Shown one piece after another: positions 17,283-28,414 of a stretch of 58,764 nt of DNA; within the stretch, counting starts at the first letter, position 1; each line of letters begins with the position of its first letter. The notes beneath the pieces are model-generated. The model had not been told where the DNA came from. It was given only the letters and a program-made list of their open reading frames with translations, and ran no database searches. The position numbers were made by a program, and so were the translations under genes. Origin of the DNA: Parapedobacter soli (lineage in GTDB: Bacteria; Bacteroidota; Bacteroidia; Sphingobacteriales; Sphingobacteriaceae); NCBI RefSeq assembly GCF_025460835.1, contig NZ_JAMXAY010000033.1, positions 1 through 58,764 of the forward strand, in the 5' to 3' direction.

Positions 17283-20200
17283 ATGTTAACATTTTTAAGT
17301 AAAATATTCGGCAGCAAATCAGAGCGGGATATCAAACATATTCAACCCCTGGTAAATAAAATCAAGGAAGAATATCCGAAATTAGAATCCCTTACGAATG
17401 ATGAGCTGCGCGCTAAAACAATTGATTTCAAGCAGCGCATTACTGATTTCCTTGCTGACATCGACAAGGAAATTGCTGATTTAAAAGCGGAGGCTGAACG
17501 CGAGGGCATTGAGATGAGCGAAAAAACAGCCATCTATGACAAGGTGGATAAGCTGAGCAAAGACCGCGACCGCAAGCTGGAAGAGGTGTTGCTGCAGCTG
17601 CTTCCAGAAGCATTTGCAGTGGTCAAAGAAACTGCCCGGCGTTTTACTGAAAACAGCGAGCTAATCGTTACAGCAACTGATTTCGACCGGGAGCTTGCCG
17701 CTTCAAAACCACATATAAAGATCGAGGGTGACAAAGCGGTGTGGCAACACACCTGGACAGCCGCAGGCACAGAGGTAACGTGGAAGATGGTCCATTACGA
17801 TGTCCAGCTGATCGGTGGTATCGTGCTCCATGAAGGCAAGATTGCCGAGATGGCCACCGGTGAAGGTAAAACCCTGGTAGGTACATTGCCTGCCTATCTG
17901 AATGCATTATCCGGCCAGGGCGTCCATATCGTAACGGTGAACGACTACCTCGCACGGCGTGACTCCGAGTGGAACGGGCCGTTATTTGAGTTCCACGGCC
18001 TGCGCGTGGATTGCATAGATAAACACCAGCCCAATTCGCCCGCCAGACGCAATGCTTATTTAGCAGACATCGTGTTTGGAACAAACAACGAGTTCGGGTT
18101 CGATTACCTGCGCGACAACATGGCACAGTCGCCAGATGCCTTGGTTCAGCGGAAGTTGCATTTCGCCATGGTCGATGAGGTAGACTCCGTGCTGATTGAC
18201 GACGCCCGTACACCGTTGATTATCTCCGGCCCGATACCGCGCGGCGACCAGCACGAGTTTTATGAGCTCAAACCCCGTATCGAGCGATTGGTCAATACAC
18301 AGAAAGCCTACATCAACGGCGTGCTCAATGAAGCAAAGAAAGCCATCGCCGCAGGCGATACAGAAGTCGAAAGCGGCGGACTAGCCCTGCTACGTGCCCA
18401 TCGCGGATTGCCGAAAAATAAAGCACTCATTAAGTTCCTGAGCGAAGGAAGCAACCGGCAGGTACTTCAAAAGACGGAAAATTATTACCTGCAAGAGCAA
18501 AGCAAAAACATGCCCAAAGTAGATGCTGAACTCTACTTTGTCATCGACGAAAAAAACAACCAGGTAGAGCTCACCGAAAAGGGAATCGAGCTCATTACCG
18601 CGTCGGGCGAAGACCCCAACTTCTTCATCATGCCCGATGTGGGCAGCGACGTCGCGGAGATTGAGAAATCAAACGCAAGCCCGGAAGAGAAGTTGGCCAA
18701 GAAAGAGGAGCTGATGCGCGACTTTTCGGTCAAATCAGAGCGGATACACTCGGTAAACCAGCTTCTTAAAGCGTACACACTGTTTGAGCGTGATGACGAG
18801 TACATCATCGACGAGGGTAAGGTAAAAATCGTAGACGAACAGACCGGGCGTATTATGGAAGGCCGCCGTTATTCGGATGGGCTGCACCAAGCCATCGAGG
18901 CCAAGGAAAACGTAAAGGTCGAAGATGCCACGCAAACCTACGCCACGATTACCCTGCAGAATTATTTCCGCATGTACCACAAGCTTGCCGGTATGACGGG
19001 TACGGCCGTTACCGAAGCGGGCGAGCTATGGCAGATTTATAAGCTGGACGTAGTCGAAATACCAACCAACGTACCCATCCAGCGCGATGACCGGCATGAT
19101 CTGATTTACCGGACCGCCCGTGAGAAATACAACGCCGTGGCAGAAGAAATCCATCAGCTTACCCAGCAGGGGCGCCCGGTGTTGGTAGGTACCACCTCGG
19201 TAGAAATATCCGAGCTGCTCAGCCGTATGCTCAAGTTGCGCGGCGTTAAACACAATGTGCTGAATGCCAAGTTGCACCAGCGTGAAGCTGATATCGTTGC
19301 CGAAGCCGGCCAGCCGGGTATGGTAACGATTGCTACCAATATGGCAGGCCGTGGTACAGACATCAAACTCGGGCCCGGCGTGAAAGATGCCGGCGGATTG
19401 GCAATTATCGGCACCGAACGCCACGAATCGCGGCGGGTAGACCGCCAGCTGCGCGGCCGTGCAGGCCGCCAGGGAGACCCCGGGTCGTCCCAGTTCTTCG
19501 TATCGCTCGAAGACCCTTTGATGCGGCTGTTTGCTTCCGAGCGGATTTCCAACATCATGGTACGTATGGGCGTGCAAGAGGGCGAGGTTATGCAGCACAG
19601 CATGCTTACCAAGTCTATCGAGCGTGCACAGAAGAAAGTGGAAGAAAACAACTTCGGCATACGTAAGCGCCTCCTCGAATATGACGACGTGATGAACTCC
19701 CAGCGGAGCGTTATCTATGCCAAGCGTAAGAACGCTTTGTTTGGCGAACGTCTCGATGTCGACCTGAACAACACAATCGTTGATGTGGCGGAAGATATCG
19801 TGGCAACATACAAAGAAGCGGGCACCTACGACGACTTCCAGCTGGAGGTAATCCGGGTGTTCTCGTTGGATCCCGGCATCGATGCGGCCGAGTTTACCGA
19901 TAGTGGCATCGCGTCGCTCAGCGAGCGGTTGTCAGAGCGCGTCATCGCGTTTTACCACGAAAAGGCAGACAGGATCGCCAAGCAAACGCTACCGGTGCTC
20001 ACCGACGTATTTGCCACCCGTGGCAACCAGATAGAAAACATCGTTGTGCCATTTTCTGATGGCGTCAGGGGAATTCAGGTGGCCACCAACCTCAAAAAGG
20101 CAGTCGAGTCCGGAGGTAAGGAAGTGTTCAAGTCGTTCGAAAAAGGGGTGGTCCTCGCGCTGATTGATGAGGCCTGGAAAGAACACCTGCGCGATATGGA

Positions 20201-20576
20201 CGAATTGAAACAATCGGTGCAAAATGCGGTCTACGAGCAGAAAGACCCCATTATCATTTATAAGATGGAGGCCTTCAATCTGTTCCGCGAGATGCTGATC
20301 GAGATGAATAAGGACGTGGTCGGTTTTCTGTTCAAGGGTGAGATACCCCAGCAGCAGCCGCAGGATGTGCGCGAGGCCCGGCCGGCGCCCAGGCAAGAGG
20401 CGCGTATAAAGACGTCGAAGCCCGAGCTCGTAGGGGCGGGCGGGGGCGCTCCTCCCGTAGAAGATACACGCGAGGTACAACGCACCCAGCCCATCCGGAA
20501 TGAACAGAAAGTAGGCCGAAACGACCCCTGCCCCTGCGGCAGCGGCAAAAAATACAAAAACTGCCACGGCGCGTAA
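17283..20576 (+). CDS. secA: protein translocase ATPase SecA
   Basis: A 1097-residue motor that drives preproteins through SecYEG. It has the DEAD-type motor ([17 protein letters not shown], Walker [22 protein letters not shown]), the preprotein-binding domain, the second motor half ([33 protein letters not shown]), the scaffold/wing domains and a C-terminal zinc finger ([16 protein letters not shown]) used for SecB or lipid binding. It is longer than the E. coli protein, mainly from Bacteroidetes-type insertions (for example about 335-440). A proline/basic linker (about 1010-1070) precedes the zinc finger. Confidence 0.98.
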   Translation: MLTFLSKIFGSKSERDIKHIQPLVNKIKEEYPKLESLTNDELRAKTIDFKQRITDFLADIDKEIADLKAEAEREGIEMSEKTAIYDKVDKLSKDRDRKLEEVLLQLLPEAFAVVKETARRFTENSELIVTATDFDRELAASKPHIKIEGDKAVWQHTWTAAGTEVTWKMVHYDVQLIGGIVLHEGKIAEMATGEGKTLVGTLPAYLNALSGQGVHIVTVNDYLARRDSEWNGPLFEFHGLRVDCIDKHQPNSPARRNAYLADIVFGTNNEFGFDYLRDNMAQSPDALVQRKLHFAMVDEVDSVLIDDARTPLIISGPIPRGDQHEFYELKPRIERLVNTQKAYINGVLNEAKKAIAAGDTEVESGGLALLRAHRGLPKNKALIKFLSEGSNRQVLQKTENYYLQEQSKNMPKVDAELYFVIDEKNNQVELTEKGIELITASGEDPNFFIMPDVGSDVAEIEKSNASPEEKLAKKEELMRDFSVKSERIHSVNQLLKAYTLFERDDEYIIDEGKVKIVDEQTGRIMEGRRYSDGLHQAIEAKENVKVEDATQTYATITLQNYFRMYHKLAGMTGTAVTEAGELWQIYKLDVVEIPTNVPIQRDDRHDLIYRTAREKYNAVAEEIHQLTQQGRPVLVGTTSVEISELLSRMLKLRGVKHNVLNAKLHQREADIVAEAGQPGMVTIATNMAGRGTDIKLGPGVKDAGGLAIIGTERHESRRVDRQLRGRAGRQGDPGSSQFFVSLEDPLMRLFASERISNIMVRMGVQEGEVMQHSMLTKSIERAQKKVEENNFGIRKRLLEYDDVMNSQRSVIYAKRKNALFGERLDVDLNNTIVDVAEDIVATYKEAGTYDDFQLEVIRVFSLDPGIDAAEFTDSGIASLSERLSERVIAFYHEKADRIAKQTLPVLTDVFATRGNQIENIVVPFSDGVRGIQVATNLKKAVESGGKEVFKSFEKGVVLALIDEAWKEHLRDMDELKQSVQNAVYEQKDPIIIYKMEAFNLFREMLIEMNKDVVGFLFKGEIPQQQPQDVREARPAPRQEARIKTSKPELVGAGGGAPPVEDTREVQRTQPIRNEQKVGRNDPCPCGSGKKYKNCHGA

Positions 20577-20589
20577 ATCGGATATCGTC

Positions 20590-21036
20590 ATGGAAAAAAG
20601 AGGTTTTGCAATGTTCATTATCCTGTTCCTGGGGTTCTCCTGTATGGACGGGTTTGGCCAGCAACGCGGTACCGTAGAGGTAGTGGTAGACCCACTGATC
20701 AGCTTGATGCAGCGGAGCCGCAAAGGCACCAACATTACGGCCACCTCTACCAGCCCGCCCCCGGTTGATAAGGAAAACGCAACCCGTACCACCACCATGG
20801 GGTTCCGTGTACAGATTTATTCCGGCTCAGACCGCACCGAGGCATACGCCGAACAAGCCCGATTCAAACGGCTGTATAAAGATATCGATACTTACCTGAG
20901 CTATGAGGAACCCAACTATCGGGTAAAGGTCGGCGACTTCAGGAACAGAAGTGAAGCCCAAGACCTCATGCAAGGCCTTCGGAAGCAATTCAATAATGTG
21001 TTTGTTTTTACCGAAGAAATATATGTATATCATTAA
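20590..21036 (+). CDS. secreted SPOR-domain protein
   Basis: A 148-residue protein with a signal peptide (hydrophobic FIILFLGF; cleavage near GFG-Q) and a C-terminal SPOR domain (about 70-145: [18 protein letters not shown], then [17 protein letters not shown] and VFVFTEEI). SPOR domains bind denuded peptidoglycan glycan strands, so a periplasmic cell-wall role is likely. Starts 13 bp after secA and ends 11 bp before the amidohydrolase gene; all three may be cotranscribed. Confidence 0.88.
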   Translation: MEKRGFAMFIILFLGFSCMDGFGQQRGTVEVVVDPLISLMQRSRKGTNITATSTSPPPVDKENATRTTTMGFRVQIYSGSDRTEAYAEQARFKRLYKDIDTYLSYEEPNYRVKVGDFRNRSEAQDLMQGLRKQFNNVFVFTEEIYVYH

Positions 21037-21047
21037 GGGAAGCCGTC

Positions 21048-22232
21048 ATGAAAGATAAAGTCCATGCCCTTGCTGCCCAAATCCATGAGGCAGCCGTGGG
21101 GTGGAGGCGGCACCTGCACCAACACCCCGAACTTTCTTTCCAGGAGCACGAAACCTCAGCCTTTGTAAAAGACCAGCTAAGCCAAATGGGAATCGCCTAT
21201 GTACCTATGGCCGACACCGGCGTGGTTGCCCATATCCATGGCGAGCAGCCCTCCGACAAGGTGGTAGCCCTACGGGCAGACATGGACGCCCTCCCCATCA
21301 CGGAAGTAGCCGGTCGCGAATACGGGTCGAAACGTACGGGCGTGATGCACGCCTGCGGGCACGACGCACACACCGCCTCGCTCTTGGGCACCGCACGTAT
21401 CCTCCAATCGTTGAAAGCCGATTTCGGGGGAACAGTCAAACTCATTTTCCAACCCGGCGAAGAACGGTTGCCCGGCGGTGCCAGCCTGATGATCCAAGCC
21501 GGTGCATTGCAGGACCCCGTTCCGCAGGCAGTAATCGGGCAGCACGTCATGCCGCTGATACCGGCCGGAAAAGTCGGGTTCCGCGAAGGCAAGTACATGG
21601 CATCAACCGACGAATTATATGTAACCGTCAAGGGCCGCGGCGGCCACGGCGCCCAGCCCCAGGAAAATATCGATCCGGTCGTCATCACCGCGCACATCAT
21701 CACCGCATTGCAACAGGTGGTGAGCCGTATTGCCGACCCCAAAATGCCAAGCGTACTGTCTTTCGGCAAAGTCATTGCCAACGGAGCTACCAACGTCATC
21801 CCCGATGCCGTATATCTCGAAGGGACATTCCGCACATTCGATGAGACATGGCGTAAGGAAGCGCATAAACGGATGGTAAAAATGGCCACAGGTATTGCCG
21901 AAAGCATGGGCGGCTCGTGTGATTTCGAAGTACGAAACGGATACCCATTCCTGGTAAACGACGAAAAGCTCACGGCTGAAATCCGCGGATATGCCGAAGA
22001 GTTCCTCGGCAAGGAGAATGTGGTCGACCTCGACCTCTGGCTTGCCGCCGAAGACTTCGCCTATTATTCGCAGGTAGCCGATGCCTGTTTTTACCGGTTA
22101 GGCACCCGAAACGAGGCCAAAGGCATAACCTCGGCCGTACATACCCCCACATTCGATATCGATGAAAGCGCATTGGCCCTCAGTACCGGCCTGATGGCTT
22201 ATGTTACCCTGCGCCGGCTCGGCTACGCATGA
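21048..22232 (+). CDS. M20-family amidohydrolase (N-acyl amino acid hydrolase type)
   Basis: A 394-residue zinc peptidase-like enzyme of the M20D/AmhX/hippurate-hydrolase group. Metal-binding residues are visible: HACGHDAHT (His101, Cys103, His105), FQPGEE near 140, GQHVMPL near 165 and AAEDFAYY near 342; a dimerisation lid domain lies at about 180-295. These enzymes remove acyl groups from N-acyl amino acids; the true substrate is not evident. No signal peptide, so cytosolic. The GNAT gene starts 10 bp after. Confidence 0.93.
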   Translation: MKDKVHALAAQIHEAAVGWRRHLHQHPELSFQEHETSAFVKDQLSQMGIAYVPMADTGVVAHIHGEQPSDKVVALRADMDALPITEVAGREYGSKRTGVMHACGHDAHTASLLGTARILQSLKADFGGTVKLIFQPGEERLPGGASLMIQAGALQDPVPQAVIGQHVMPLIPAGKVGFREGKYMASTDELYVTVKGRGGHGAQPQENIDPVVITAHIITALQQVVSRIADPKMPSVLSFGKVIANGATNVIPDAVYLEGTFRTFDETWRKEAHKRMVKMATGIAESMGGSCDFEVRNGYPFLVNDEKLTAEIRGYAEEFLGKENVVDLDLWLAAEDFAYYSQVADACFYRLGTRNEAKGITSAVHTPTFDIDESALALSTGLMAYVTLRRLGYA

Positions 22233-22242
22233 TTTTACACCC

Positions 22243-22779
22243 ATGACCTCCGAAGATGTGACGTTGAAAGCCGCCACCGCAGCAGATGCACCAGCTATTC
22301 GGCAGCTGGCACATGACAGCTGGTGGACTACCTACGGGGGGTACCTCGACCGCGGCCAAATCAGCCTCATGCTGGAGCTGATCTATTCAGAAGCATCGCT
22401 GCTGGCCCAATTCGAAACGGGGCAATCCTTTACACTAGCCATGCGGGGCCATACCCCGGTAGGGTTTACCGGGTTCCAGCCTAAACCGGCTGAACCACAC
22501 ACCATGCGTATCGAAAAACTCTACATTCTGCCCTCAGAGCAGGGAAGGGGAACAGGAAAGTTGCTGATCAACCATGTTGCCCAGGCGGCGCTCGCCGGCG
22601 GCCGACCGCAGCTGGAGCTAAATGTAAACCGGAACAACCCCGCTGTGACGTTTTACCAACGGCTGGGGTTCACCGTGGTCGATACGGTGGATACCCCCTA
22701 TCATGGCTACGTATTGAATGACTATGTGATGCAGAAGGATTTAAGGAGCCCAAATGCGGCTCCCTTATATGGCATATAG
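22243..22779 (+). CDS. GNAT-family N-acetyltransferase
   Basis: A 178-residue acetyltransferase. Acetyl-CoA-binding motif A is clear (IEKLYILPSEQGRGTGKLLINH, with the Q/RxxGxG/A core QGRGTG), followed by NRNNPAVTFYQRLGF (motif B). The N-terminal part (RQLAHDSWWTTYGGYLD) is typical of the group acting on small molecules or N-termini; the substrate is unknown. ATG at 22243 is chosen over an upstream in-frame ATG inside the amidohydrolase gene. Confidence 0.88.
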   Translation: MTSEDVTLKAATAADAPAIRQLAHDSWWTTYGGYLDRGQISLMLELIYSEASLLAQFETGQSFTLAMRGHTPVGFTGFQPKPAEPHTMRIEKLYILPSEQGRGTGKLLINHVAQAALAGGRPQLELNVNRNNPAVTFYQRLGFTVVDTVDTPYHGYVLNDYVMQKDLRSPNAAPLYGI

Positions 22780-22791
22780 CAGAAATTTACC

Positions 22792-22799
22792 TAAGTTTG
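22792..22799 (+). promoter_or_regulatory. -7 box (TAAGTTTG) of the GH15 gene
   Basis: TAnnTTTG match 53 nt before the ATG. The leader contains a 9-bp hairpin (GCGTTTCGG with CCGAAATGC, one G-U pair) between box and start. Confidence 0.5.
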
Positions 22800-22852
22800 G
22801 AAATCATCGCATTTGCGTTTCGGTACACCGAAATGCAAATAACTAAAAACAT

Positions 22853-24640
22853 ATGGGAAATCGGCATATATACCACAGCGGGATTATTGGAAACTGCAGC
22901 TACTTAGCCCACATCCACAAAGACACCAACGTATCTTGGCTTTGCTGGCCTTCTTTTGATAGCTCATTCGTATTCGGCGGATTGCTGGACAGCAAGAAAG
23001 GAGGCCGGTTTTCTATCCAGCCGGTGGGCGAGTTCACAAGTAAACAGTATTACGTGGAGAACACAAACGTACTCCGCACAGAGATAACAACCAGCGACGG
23101 CACTTACCGAATCACCGATTTCGCCCCCCGCTTCAGGCAGTATGAACGGTATTTCAAGCCATTGATGCTGATGCGGAAGGTCGAGCCGCTATCGGGCCGG
23201 CCACGCATCCGTATCGTATGCGAGCCGGTAAGCGGCTATGGCGGACAAACGTTCAACAAATTCCGGGGGAGCAACCACGTGGAGTTCAGCAACGGAATCG
23301 AGCAGATGCGGTTGACCACCGATGTCCCGGTGAGCCACTTTTTCGGCGAAGAAGCATTTGTATTGGGCGGAACGAAATACCTGGCCCTCACCTATGGCCA
23401 ACCCCTTGAGGCCCCGCTGGAACGCACGGCAGAACATTTCCTCAGGGAAACCATCAACTATTGGCGTAAATGGATTAAGCATGCCACCATATCCACCTTT
23501 TACCAAGAGGCCGTTATACGGTCGGCGCTGGCCCTGAAGATCCACCAGTATGAAGATACAGGCGCCATTATCGCCGCAGGCACCACCAGCCTGCCGGAGT
23601 ATCCCGGGAGCGGCCGCAATTGGGATTACCGCTATTGCTGGCTGCGGGATAGCTATTACGTCATCACGGCACTCAACCATATCGGCCAGTTTGAGGAGAT
23701 GGAGCTGTATGCCAATTACATCACAAACATCACCCATGCCGATACAGGACGCCTCCAGCCACTGTACGGAATAAACGGGCAGACCAAACTTACCGAGCAG
23801 ATCCTCGATGAGCTGGAAGGCTACCAAGGCAATAAACCGGTCCGCATAGGAAACCAGGCCTACGAGCATATCCAGAACGATGTGTACGGACAGGCGATGA
23901 TTGCACTGCTGCCATTATATACCGACTACCGTTTCGTTTTCAACGAGCGCTCCGATGCAGGGCGCTGGGTCAACTACATACTCGATAAAATCGAAAAGAC
24001 CATCGACGAAAAGGACGCCGGCATTTGGGAGTTCCGCAGTTTTGCCAACCACCATTGTTATACCAACCTCTTTCAGTGGGCCGGGAGCGCGGCCGCACAG
24101 AAAATAGGGAAACTCACGGGCGACAAGCAGATGATTAGCCGCGCAGAGGCATTGATGAAGCGCGCAGCGCATTATATAGAGTCGTGCTATGACCCCGGGC
24201 GGCAGGTGTATGTCAACGCGGTGGGGAGCCCCCACCTGGATGCCAGCACGCTGCAGCTCATTATGATGCACTACCTCGACCCCGCATCCGACCGCGCACG
24301 CAACCACCTTAAGGCCCTCGAACGGGAGCTCAAAACCCCACAGGGGCTCTTCTACCGCTACCTGCACTCAGACGATTTCGGCAAACCCAAGTCAACGTTT
24401 CTTATCTGCGCATTCTGGCACGTGGAAGCACTGGCCTGCGTAGGCCGTGTAGACGAAGCGATCGCAACGTTTGAAAAGCTGCTCACCTACGGCAACCACT
24501 TGATGTTGTTCAGTGAAGATGTGGACGAATCCGATGGGAGCCAGTGGGGCAATTTCCCGCAGGCGTATAGCCATGTGGGCCTGATGAATGCGGCATACCG
24601 TATCTCGATGAAGCTCGACCGCCCGATATTTATAGCGTAG
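22853..24640 (+). CDS. glycoside hydrolase family 15 (glucoamylase/trehalase type)
   Basis: A 595-residue cytosolic enzyme with a GH15 architecture: N-terminal beta-sandwich (about 1-230), then an (alpha/alpha)6 barrel. Signatures are YPGSGRNWDYRYCWLRDSYY near 250, GYQGNKPVRIGNQAYEHIQNDVYGQ near 325-345 and the catalytic region DAGIWEFR near 390. No signal peptide. GH15 members hydrolyse alpha-glucosides; some bacterial ones are trehalases. Converging on a trehalose synthesis gene supports a trehalase or storage-glucan role, but substrate specificity is inference. Its stop codon lies inside the 3' end of otsAB (11-bp overlap). Confidence 0.93.
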   Translation: MGNRHIYHSGIIGNCSYLAHIHKDTNVSWLCWPSFDSSFVFGGLLDSKKGGRFSIQPVGEFTSKQYYVENTNVLRTEITTSDGTYRITDFAPRFRQYERYFKPLMLMRKVEPLSGRPRIRIVCEPVSGYGGQTFNKFRGSNHVEFSNGIEQMRLTTDVPVSHFFGEEAFVLGGTKYLALTYGQPLEAPLERTAEHFLRETINYWRKWIKHATISTFYQEAVIRSALALKIHQYEDTGAIIAAGTTSLPEYPGSGRNWDYRYCWLRDSYYVITALNHIGQFEEMELYANYITNITHADTGRLQPLYGINGQTKLTEQILDELEGYQGNKPVRIGNQAYEHIQNDVYGQAMIALLPLYTDYRFVFNERSDAGRWVNYILDKIEKTIDEKDAGIWEFRSFANHHCYTNLFQWAGSAAAQKIGKLTGDKQMISRAEALMKRAAHYIESCYDPGRQVYVNAVGSPHLDASTLQLIMMHYLDPASDRARNHLKALERELKTPQGLFYRYLHSDDFGKPKSTFLICAFWHVEALACVGRVDEAIATFEKLLTYGNHLMLFSEDVDESDGSQWGNFPQAYSHVGLMNAAYRISMKLDRPIFIA

Positions 24641-26828
24641 CCGCTGCAGCGGTTGCGTCAGCGAGCTTCCGGAGCAGTGCCCGTACATCCCGGAGGTGCT
24701 TCACGTAAAACCTAGCGGCTGATACTTCCGTGCCCACTTTAATGGTAAACGCCTCTTTAGGTAGCGCATTGAACGTATCTTCGTCGGTGCGGTCATCGCC
24801 TATCGAGAGGATGAAATCATAGTGGTTTTCATGGAGGATATCCAAGGTGGCCCGGCCCTTATTCACTTCGGCACTCCGTATTTCCACCACCTTGTCGCCA
24901 TCCAGCAGCTGCAGCCCGTAAGATGCAGAATAGTTTTGCAACGCCGCAATCAGCTCGTGTGCCCGCAGCGTACCCAAGTCGCGCTGCACCTTGCGGTAAT
25001 GCCAAGCGAGTGAAAAGCTCTTTTCTTCCACAAATGCACCCGGCGTCCGGTCTGCATAAGACTCCATCAGTGTGCCCACTTCAGCCTTCCACGCGTTGGA
25101 TAGGCCGCTTTTCAGGTGCCATTCCGAATCCGGCTCTTTCGTCCACACACCGTGCTCCGCAATGAGGCTATACGGCTTGTTTTGGAACCATTTCTCCAGC
25201 GTACTGTGCTTACGCCCACTGATAATGGCCAAGTGGTTATTGATGTCGGCCTCAAGGATATCGAGTAGCCGGTAGAGCTCTTCGTCGGGCGATGCCTTGT
25301 CTATATCGCCCTGGAAGCCCACCAACGTGCCGTCGTAGTCGAGCAGCAAAAGCCTGCTGTCTGCCGCTTTGTAGTGGCTGATGATCTGGTTCTCGATGGC
25401 CGGTCCCACCAACCTTGCCCTGGTGTTGCTTTGGATTGTTTTCGCTTCTTTAAGTCTATTCATAAATAACGTTGCCCAGTGTTGCACGGTAAATTTAAAT
25501 ACAATTTGGCGCATGGCTTTCATCCGCTTGTTTACCTCGGCCAGGGGCATATTCAGAGCATGCAGCAGCGCATCCCGGATTTCGTGCACATTGTTTGGAT
25601 TCACAATCAGCGCATCGATAAGCTCGTTGGCCGCCCCGGCCATTTCACTCAGTATAAGCACGCCCGTGTCGTCGTTTCGGCTGGCTACGTATTCTTTGCT
25701 TACCAGGTTCATCCCATCGCGCATAGGGGTCACCAGGCAAACATCGGCTACATTATACAATGCCGATATCTCCTCCATCGGATAGCTGTGGTAGAAATAC
25801 GCCACCGGGTACCAGTCGTACGAGCCGAATTGCGCGTTGATATACCCCACCAATCGGTCGATCTGGTCCTTCAGTTCGCGGTATTGGGGCACCGTATCGC
25901 GCGAAGGCACCACCACCATGTACAACGTTACGCACTTGTGGAAAGCCGGGTTTTCCTTCAGGAACAATTCAAATGCCTCCAACCGTTGTATGATCCCTTT
26001 GCTGTAATCCAAGCGGTCTATAGACAAGACAATCTTTTGGTCCCTGAAGTTGGCCTTCAGCTCATCCACCCGCTTCAGCACGTTCCCGTCTGACGATAGC
26101 TCGGAAAACCGATGGCTGTCTATCCCCATCGGGAAAGGCTCCACAACGATGGTACGCCCATCTTCCTCTAGCTTGTTTGAATTGTTGTTTGTTTCGGTAA
26201 GCCTGGTGGCCGAGCTTATGAAGTGGCGCACATCGTCAAACGTGTGGAAACCAAGCAAATCAGCCCCAAGCATCCCTCCCAGCAACTGGCGCCGCCACGG
26301 GATGAGGCGGAAGAGCTCTTGCGAAGGGAAAGGAATATGCTGGAAAAAGCCGATGGAAGCATCGGGCAACGCCTTCCTCAACAAACCCGGAAGCAATAGC
26401 AGCTGGTAGTCATGAACCCAGATGGTGTCGTCCGGTGCTGCGGCCTCAAGCACCCGCTCGCAGAACTTTTCGTTCACCCGCACGTACGTTTGCCAGTTTT
26501 CCAGTTCGTAAAGGGCATAATTGGGCATATAATGGAAAATCGGCCATAACACTTCATTCGAGAAACCCTCATAAAACCCCTTTATCTCGTCCTCGTCCAA
26601 GAAAATAGGCACAAGCCGCCGATCGTTCAACAGCGTTGTGAAATAAGACCGTTGTTCGGGGTCGGTTAACATCACGCCGGGCCAGCCGATCCATATATTC
26701 TCACCCTCTGCATGGATAGAAGCCAAGCCGGTTGCCAAACCGCCCTCACTCGGCTGCAGCGCATATCCGTCTCCATCCTCCGCAATTTTTATCGGTAGCC
26801 GGTTGGATACAATAATAGTTTTACTCAC
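24630..26828 (-). CDS. otsAB: bifunctional trehalose-6-phosphate synthase/phosphatase
   Basis: A 732-residue fusion making trehalose from UDP-glucose and glucose-6-phosphate. The GT20 synthase part (about 1-465) has GGLATGL, WIGWPG, WVHDYQLLLLP, FFQHIPFPSQELFR, LSIDRLDYSKGI and RDGMNLVSKEYVA. The HAD-type phosphatase (about 490-725) has LLLDYDGTL, IISGR and SIGDDRTDEDTF with the catalytic aspartates. Fusions of this order are known from Bacteroidetes and eukaryotes. Start is GTG (MSKTIIVSNRLP), 89 bp downstream of the M28 peptidase gene on the same strand. Its last codons overlap the GH15 gene end to end. Confidence 0.96.
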   Translation of the reverse strand: MSKTIIVSNRLPIKIAEDGDGYALQPSEGGLATGLASIHAEGENIWIGWPGVMLTDPEQRSYFTTLLNDRRLVPIFLDEDEIKGFYEGFSNEVLWPIFHYMPNYALYELENWQTYVRVNEKFCERVLEAAAPDDTIWVHDYQLLLLPGLLRKALPDASIGFFQHIPFPSQELFRLIPWRRQLLGGMLGADLLGFHTFDDVRHFISSATRLTETNNNSNKLEEDGRTIVVEPFPMGIDSHRFSELSSDGNVLKRVDELKANFRDQKIVLSIDRLDYSKGIIQRLEAFELFLKENPAFHKCVTLYMVVVPSRDTVPQYRELKDQIDRLVGYINAQFGSYDWYPVAYFYHSYPMEEISALYNVADVCLVTPMRDGMNLVSKEYVASRNDDTGVLILSEMAGAANELIDALIVNPNNVHEIRDALLHALNMPLAEVNKRMKAMRQIVFKFTVQHWATLFMNRLKEAKTIQSNTRARLVGPAIENQIISHYKAADSRLLLLDYDGTLVGFQGDIDKASPDEELYRLLDILEADINNHLAIISGRKHSTLEKWFQNKPYSLIAEHGVWTKEPDSEWHLKSGLSNAWKAEVGTLMESYADRTPGAFVEEKSFSLAWHYRKVQRDLGTLRAHELIAALQNYSASYGLQLLDGDKVVEIRSAEVNKGRATLDILHENHYDFILSIGDDRTDEDTFNALPKEAFTIKVGTEVSAARFYVKHLRDVRALLRKLADATAAAATL

Positions 26829-26917
26829 GGTATCTGATCTTACATGCGGGCACCTTAGTTTAGTTTTACGGCCCGCCTTTATAATGATAACGCAAATTCA
26901 GGCTAAAAGTTTGCCGT

Positions 26918-28225
26918 TTACTGTCCCAGCTTGGGAATCCGCGAGGGCGTGTCGTCACCCGATACGATACTTCCGGCCCCCATAGCGATGGCATGGATAG
27001 ACGAAACAATGTTTTCGATTGCCAGGGTCTCCACTTCGTCTGCCACCGTGTGGTAGTACTTGTCGCGGTCTATCTGCACCGTTGCAAACGTATGGGCAGG
27101 AACGCCCATGGCAGCCAACGAGGCATTATCACTTCGGTAAAACAGGTTTTGGGTGGGGTAGGGGTCGGGATGGAACGTGAAGCCCGTGTTCTCCACATTC
27201 CGCTGCATGATTTCCGCCAGGTCGCTTTGGCTGTAGCCCGTTACGTATAGCGAGTTGGGCCCGAACCGGGCATCCTTACCAATCATCTCGATGTTAATCA
27301 TCGCCACCACCTCGTCGGCATCGATGGTTGTCGAAAAATATTTCGACCCTACGAGGCCGATCTCCTCTGCCGTAAATGCAGCGAAGATTAGGGTACGCGC
27401 ATTGTCATTTAGCTTTTTGTAATAATTAGCCAAGCTTATTACTGCCGATACGCCGGAAGCGTCGTCGTCAGCGCCATTCGCAACGGAGTCCTGGCCCACA
27501 GGGTCGATGATACCGATATGGTCATAGTGGGCCGAGAAAATGACGTATTCATTCGGCCGCGATTTGCCAGGCAGTACGGCCAACACATTAAAAAGCGGCT
27601 GCTTTTCGATGACGTTGGTAAACGCCACGCGGAATGATGTGGGCACGCTGCCGGCTAACACATACACCACCGAGGGCGTGGGGGCGCCGCTGTGTTCCGG
27701 GTTGACCCGCTCGCGCATCAAGAAGCTGCGGTACCGGCCGAACAGGTTGGCGAAACTCGTGTCGACCACCACCACGGCATCGCCGCCGCTGGTAGCCACC
27801 TCCCTGAAACGCTGCGCAAAGTCATCGCCAGCCTTTATTTGGATCAACGCGACATCCGGATCGGTATTCCAATTTACACCCGGCCTGTTACTCGATACAA
27901 TAATACGGTCTTCGGGTATCTCCTCCCCGTCAAATGTTACCTCCCACGTGGCCGGGCGGATCTGTACAACCTCCCATGTCTGCCTGAAACCAGGCTCGCC
28001 GGCATAAGGCTCCAGCCCGATTTTGGTAAACTCCGAAGCAATGAAATCAGCAGCACGTTCCACACCCGGCGTAAACACTGCCCGGCCCTGCATGTCATCG
28101 GCCGCAAGGGTATGCAGTACCCGCCGCACTTCATCAGCGTCGACCAGCCGCTGCGGCGACTGCCGCGAGGCGCACCCCATCAGTAAACAAAGCGCCAAAA
28201 CACCGGAACCTAACCACCTGAACAT
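26918..28225 (-). CDS. M28-family metallopeptidase, lipoprotein
   Basis: A 435-residue lipoprotein with a lipobox (LLMGC, Cys18) and a zinc aminopeptidase domain of family M28. A protease-associated insert occupies about 90-190. The two-zinc site is complete: SAHYDHIG near 236, NGADDDASG near 250 and AFTAEEIGLVGS near 283, with a later Asp/His pair (DNAS; HTFATVQID). Members act as aminopeptidases in the periplasm or on the surface. It lies upstream of otsAB on the same strand; the functional relation is unclear. Confidence 0.93.
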   Translation of the reverse strand: MFRWLGSGVLALCLLMGCASRQSPQRLVDADEVRRVLHTLAADDMQGRAVFTPGVERAADFIASEFTKIGLEPYAGEPGFRQTWEVVQIRPATWEVTFDGEEIPEDRIIVSSNRPGVNWNTDPDVALIQIKAGDDFAQRFREVATSGGDAVVVVDTSFANLFGRYRSFLMRERVNPEHSGAPTPSVVYVLAGSVPTSFRVAFTNVIEKQPLFNVLAVLPGKSRPNEYVIFSAHYDHIGIIDPVGQDSVANGADDDASGVSAVISLANYYKKLNDNARTLIFAAFTAEEIGLVGSKYFSTTIDADEVVAMINIEMIGKDARFGPNSLYVTGYSQSDLAEIMQRNVENTGFTFHPDPYPTQNLFYRSDNASLAAMGVPAHTFATVQIDRDKYYHTVADEVETLAIENIVSSIHAIAMGAGSIVSGDDTPSRIPKLGQ

Positions 28226-28246
28226 CGCTTAACCGTTTTGATTACC

Positions 28247-28254
28247 CAAACTTA
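28247..28254 (-). promoter_or_regulatory. -7 box (TAAGTTTG) of the M28 peptidase gene
   Basis: TAnnTTTG match 21 nt upstream of the ATG at 28225. Confidence 0.5.
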
Positions 28255-28336
28255 GATAAAGTTAGTTTGATATGCAAAACTACCATCGCCTAAATAAAAA
28301 GCAGTATTATCTTGCGCCGGTTTGGCAGATAACCGC

Positions 28337-28344
28337 TATCTTTG
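28337..28344 (+). promoter_or_regulatory. -7 box (TATCTTTG) of the rhodanese gene
   Basis: TAnnTTTG match 70 nt upstream of the preferred ATG, with a TTG at 28312-28314 (22 nt spacing, slightly long). Confidence 0.45.
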
Positions 28345-28414
28345 AGTACAAAAAAGGAATAAGGCAACCAGTCCCGGCGGGCAGGTGCCGATAACACTAA
28401 ATGAAAATAAGCAG

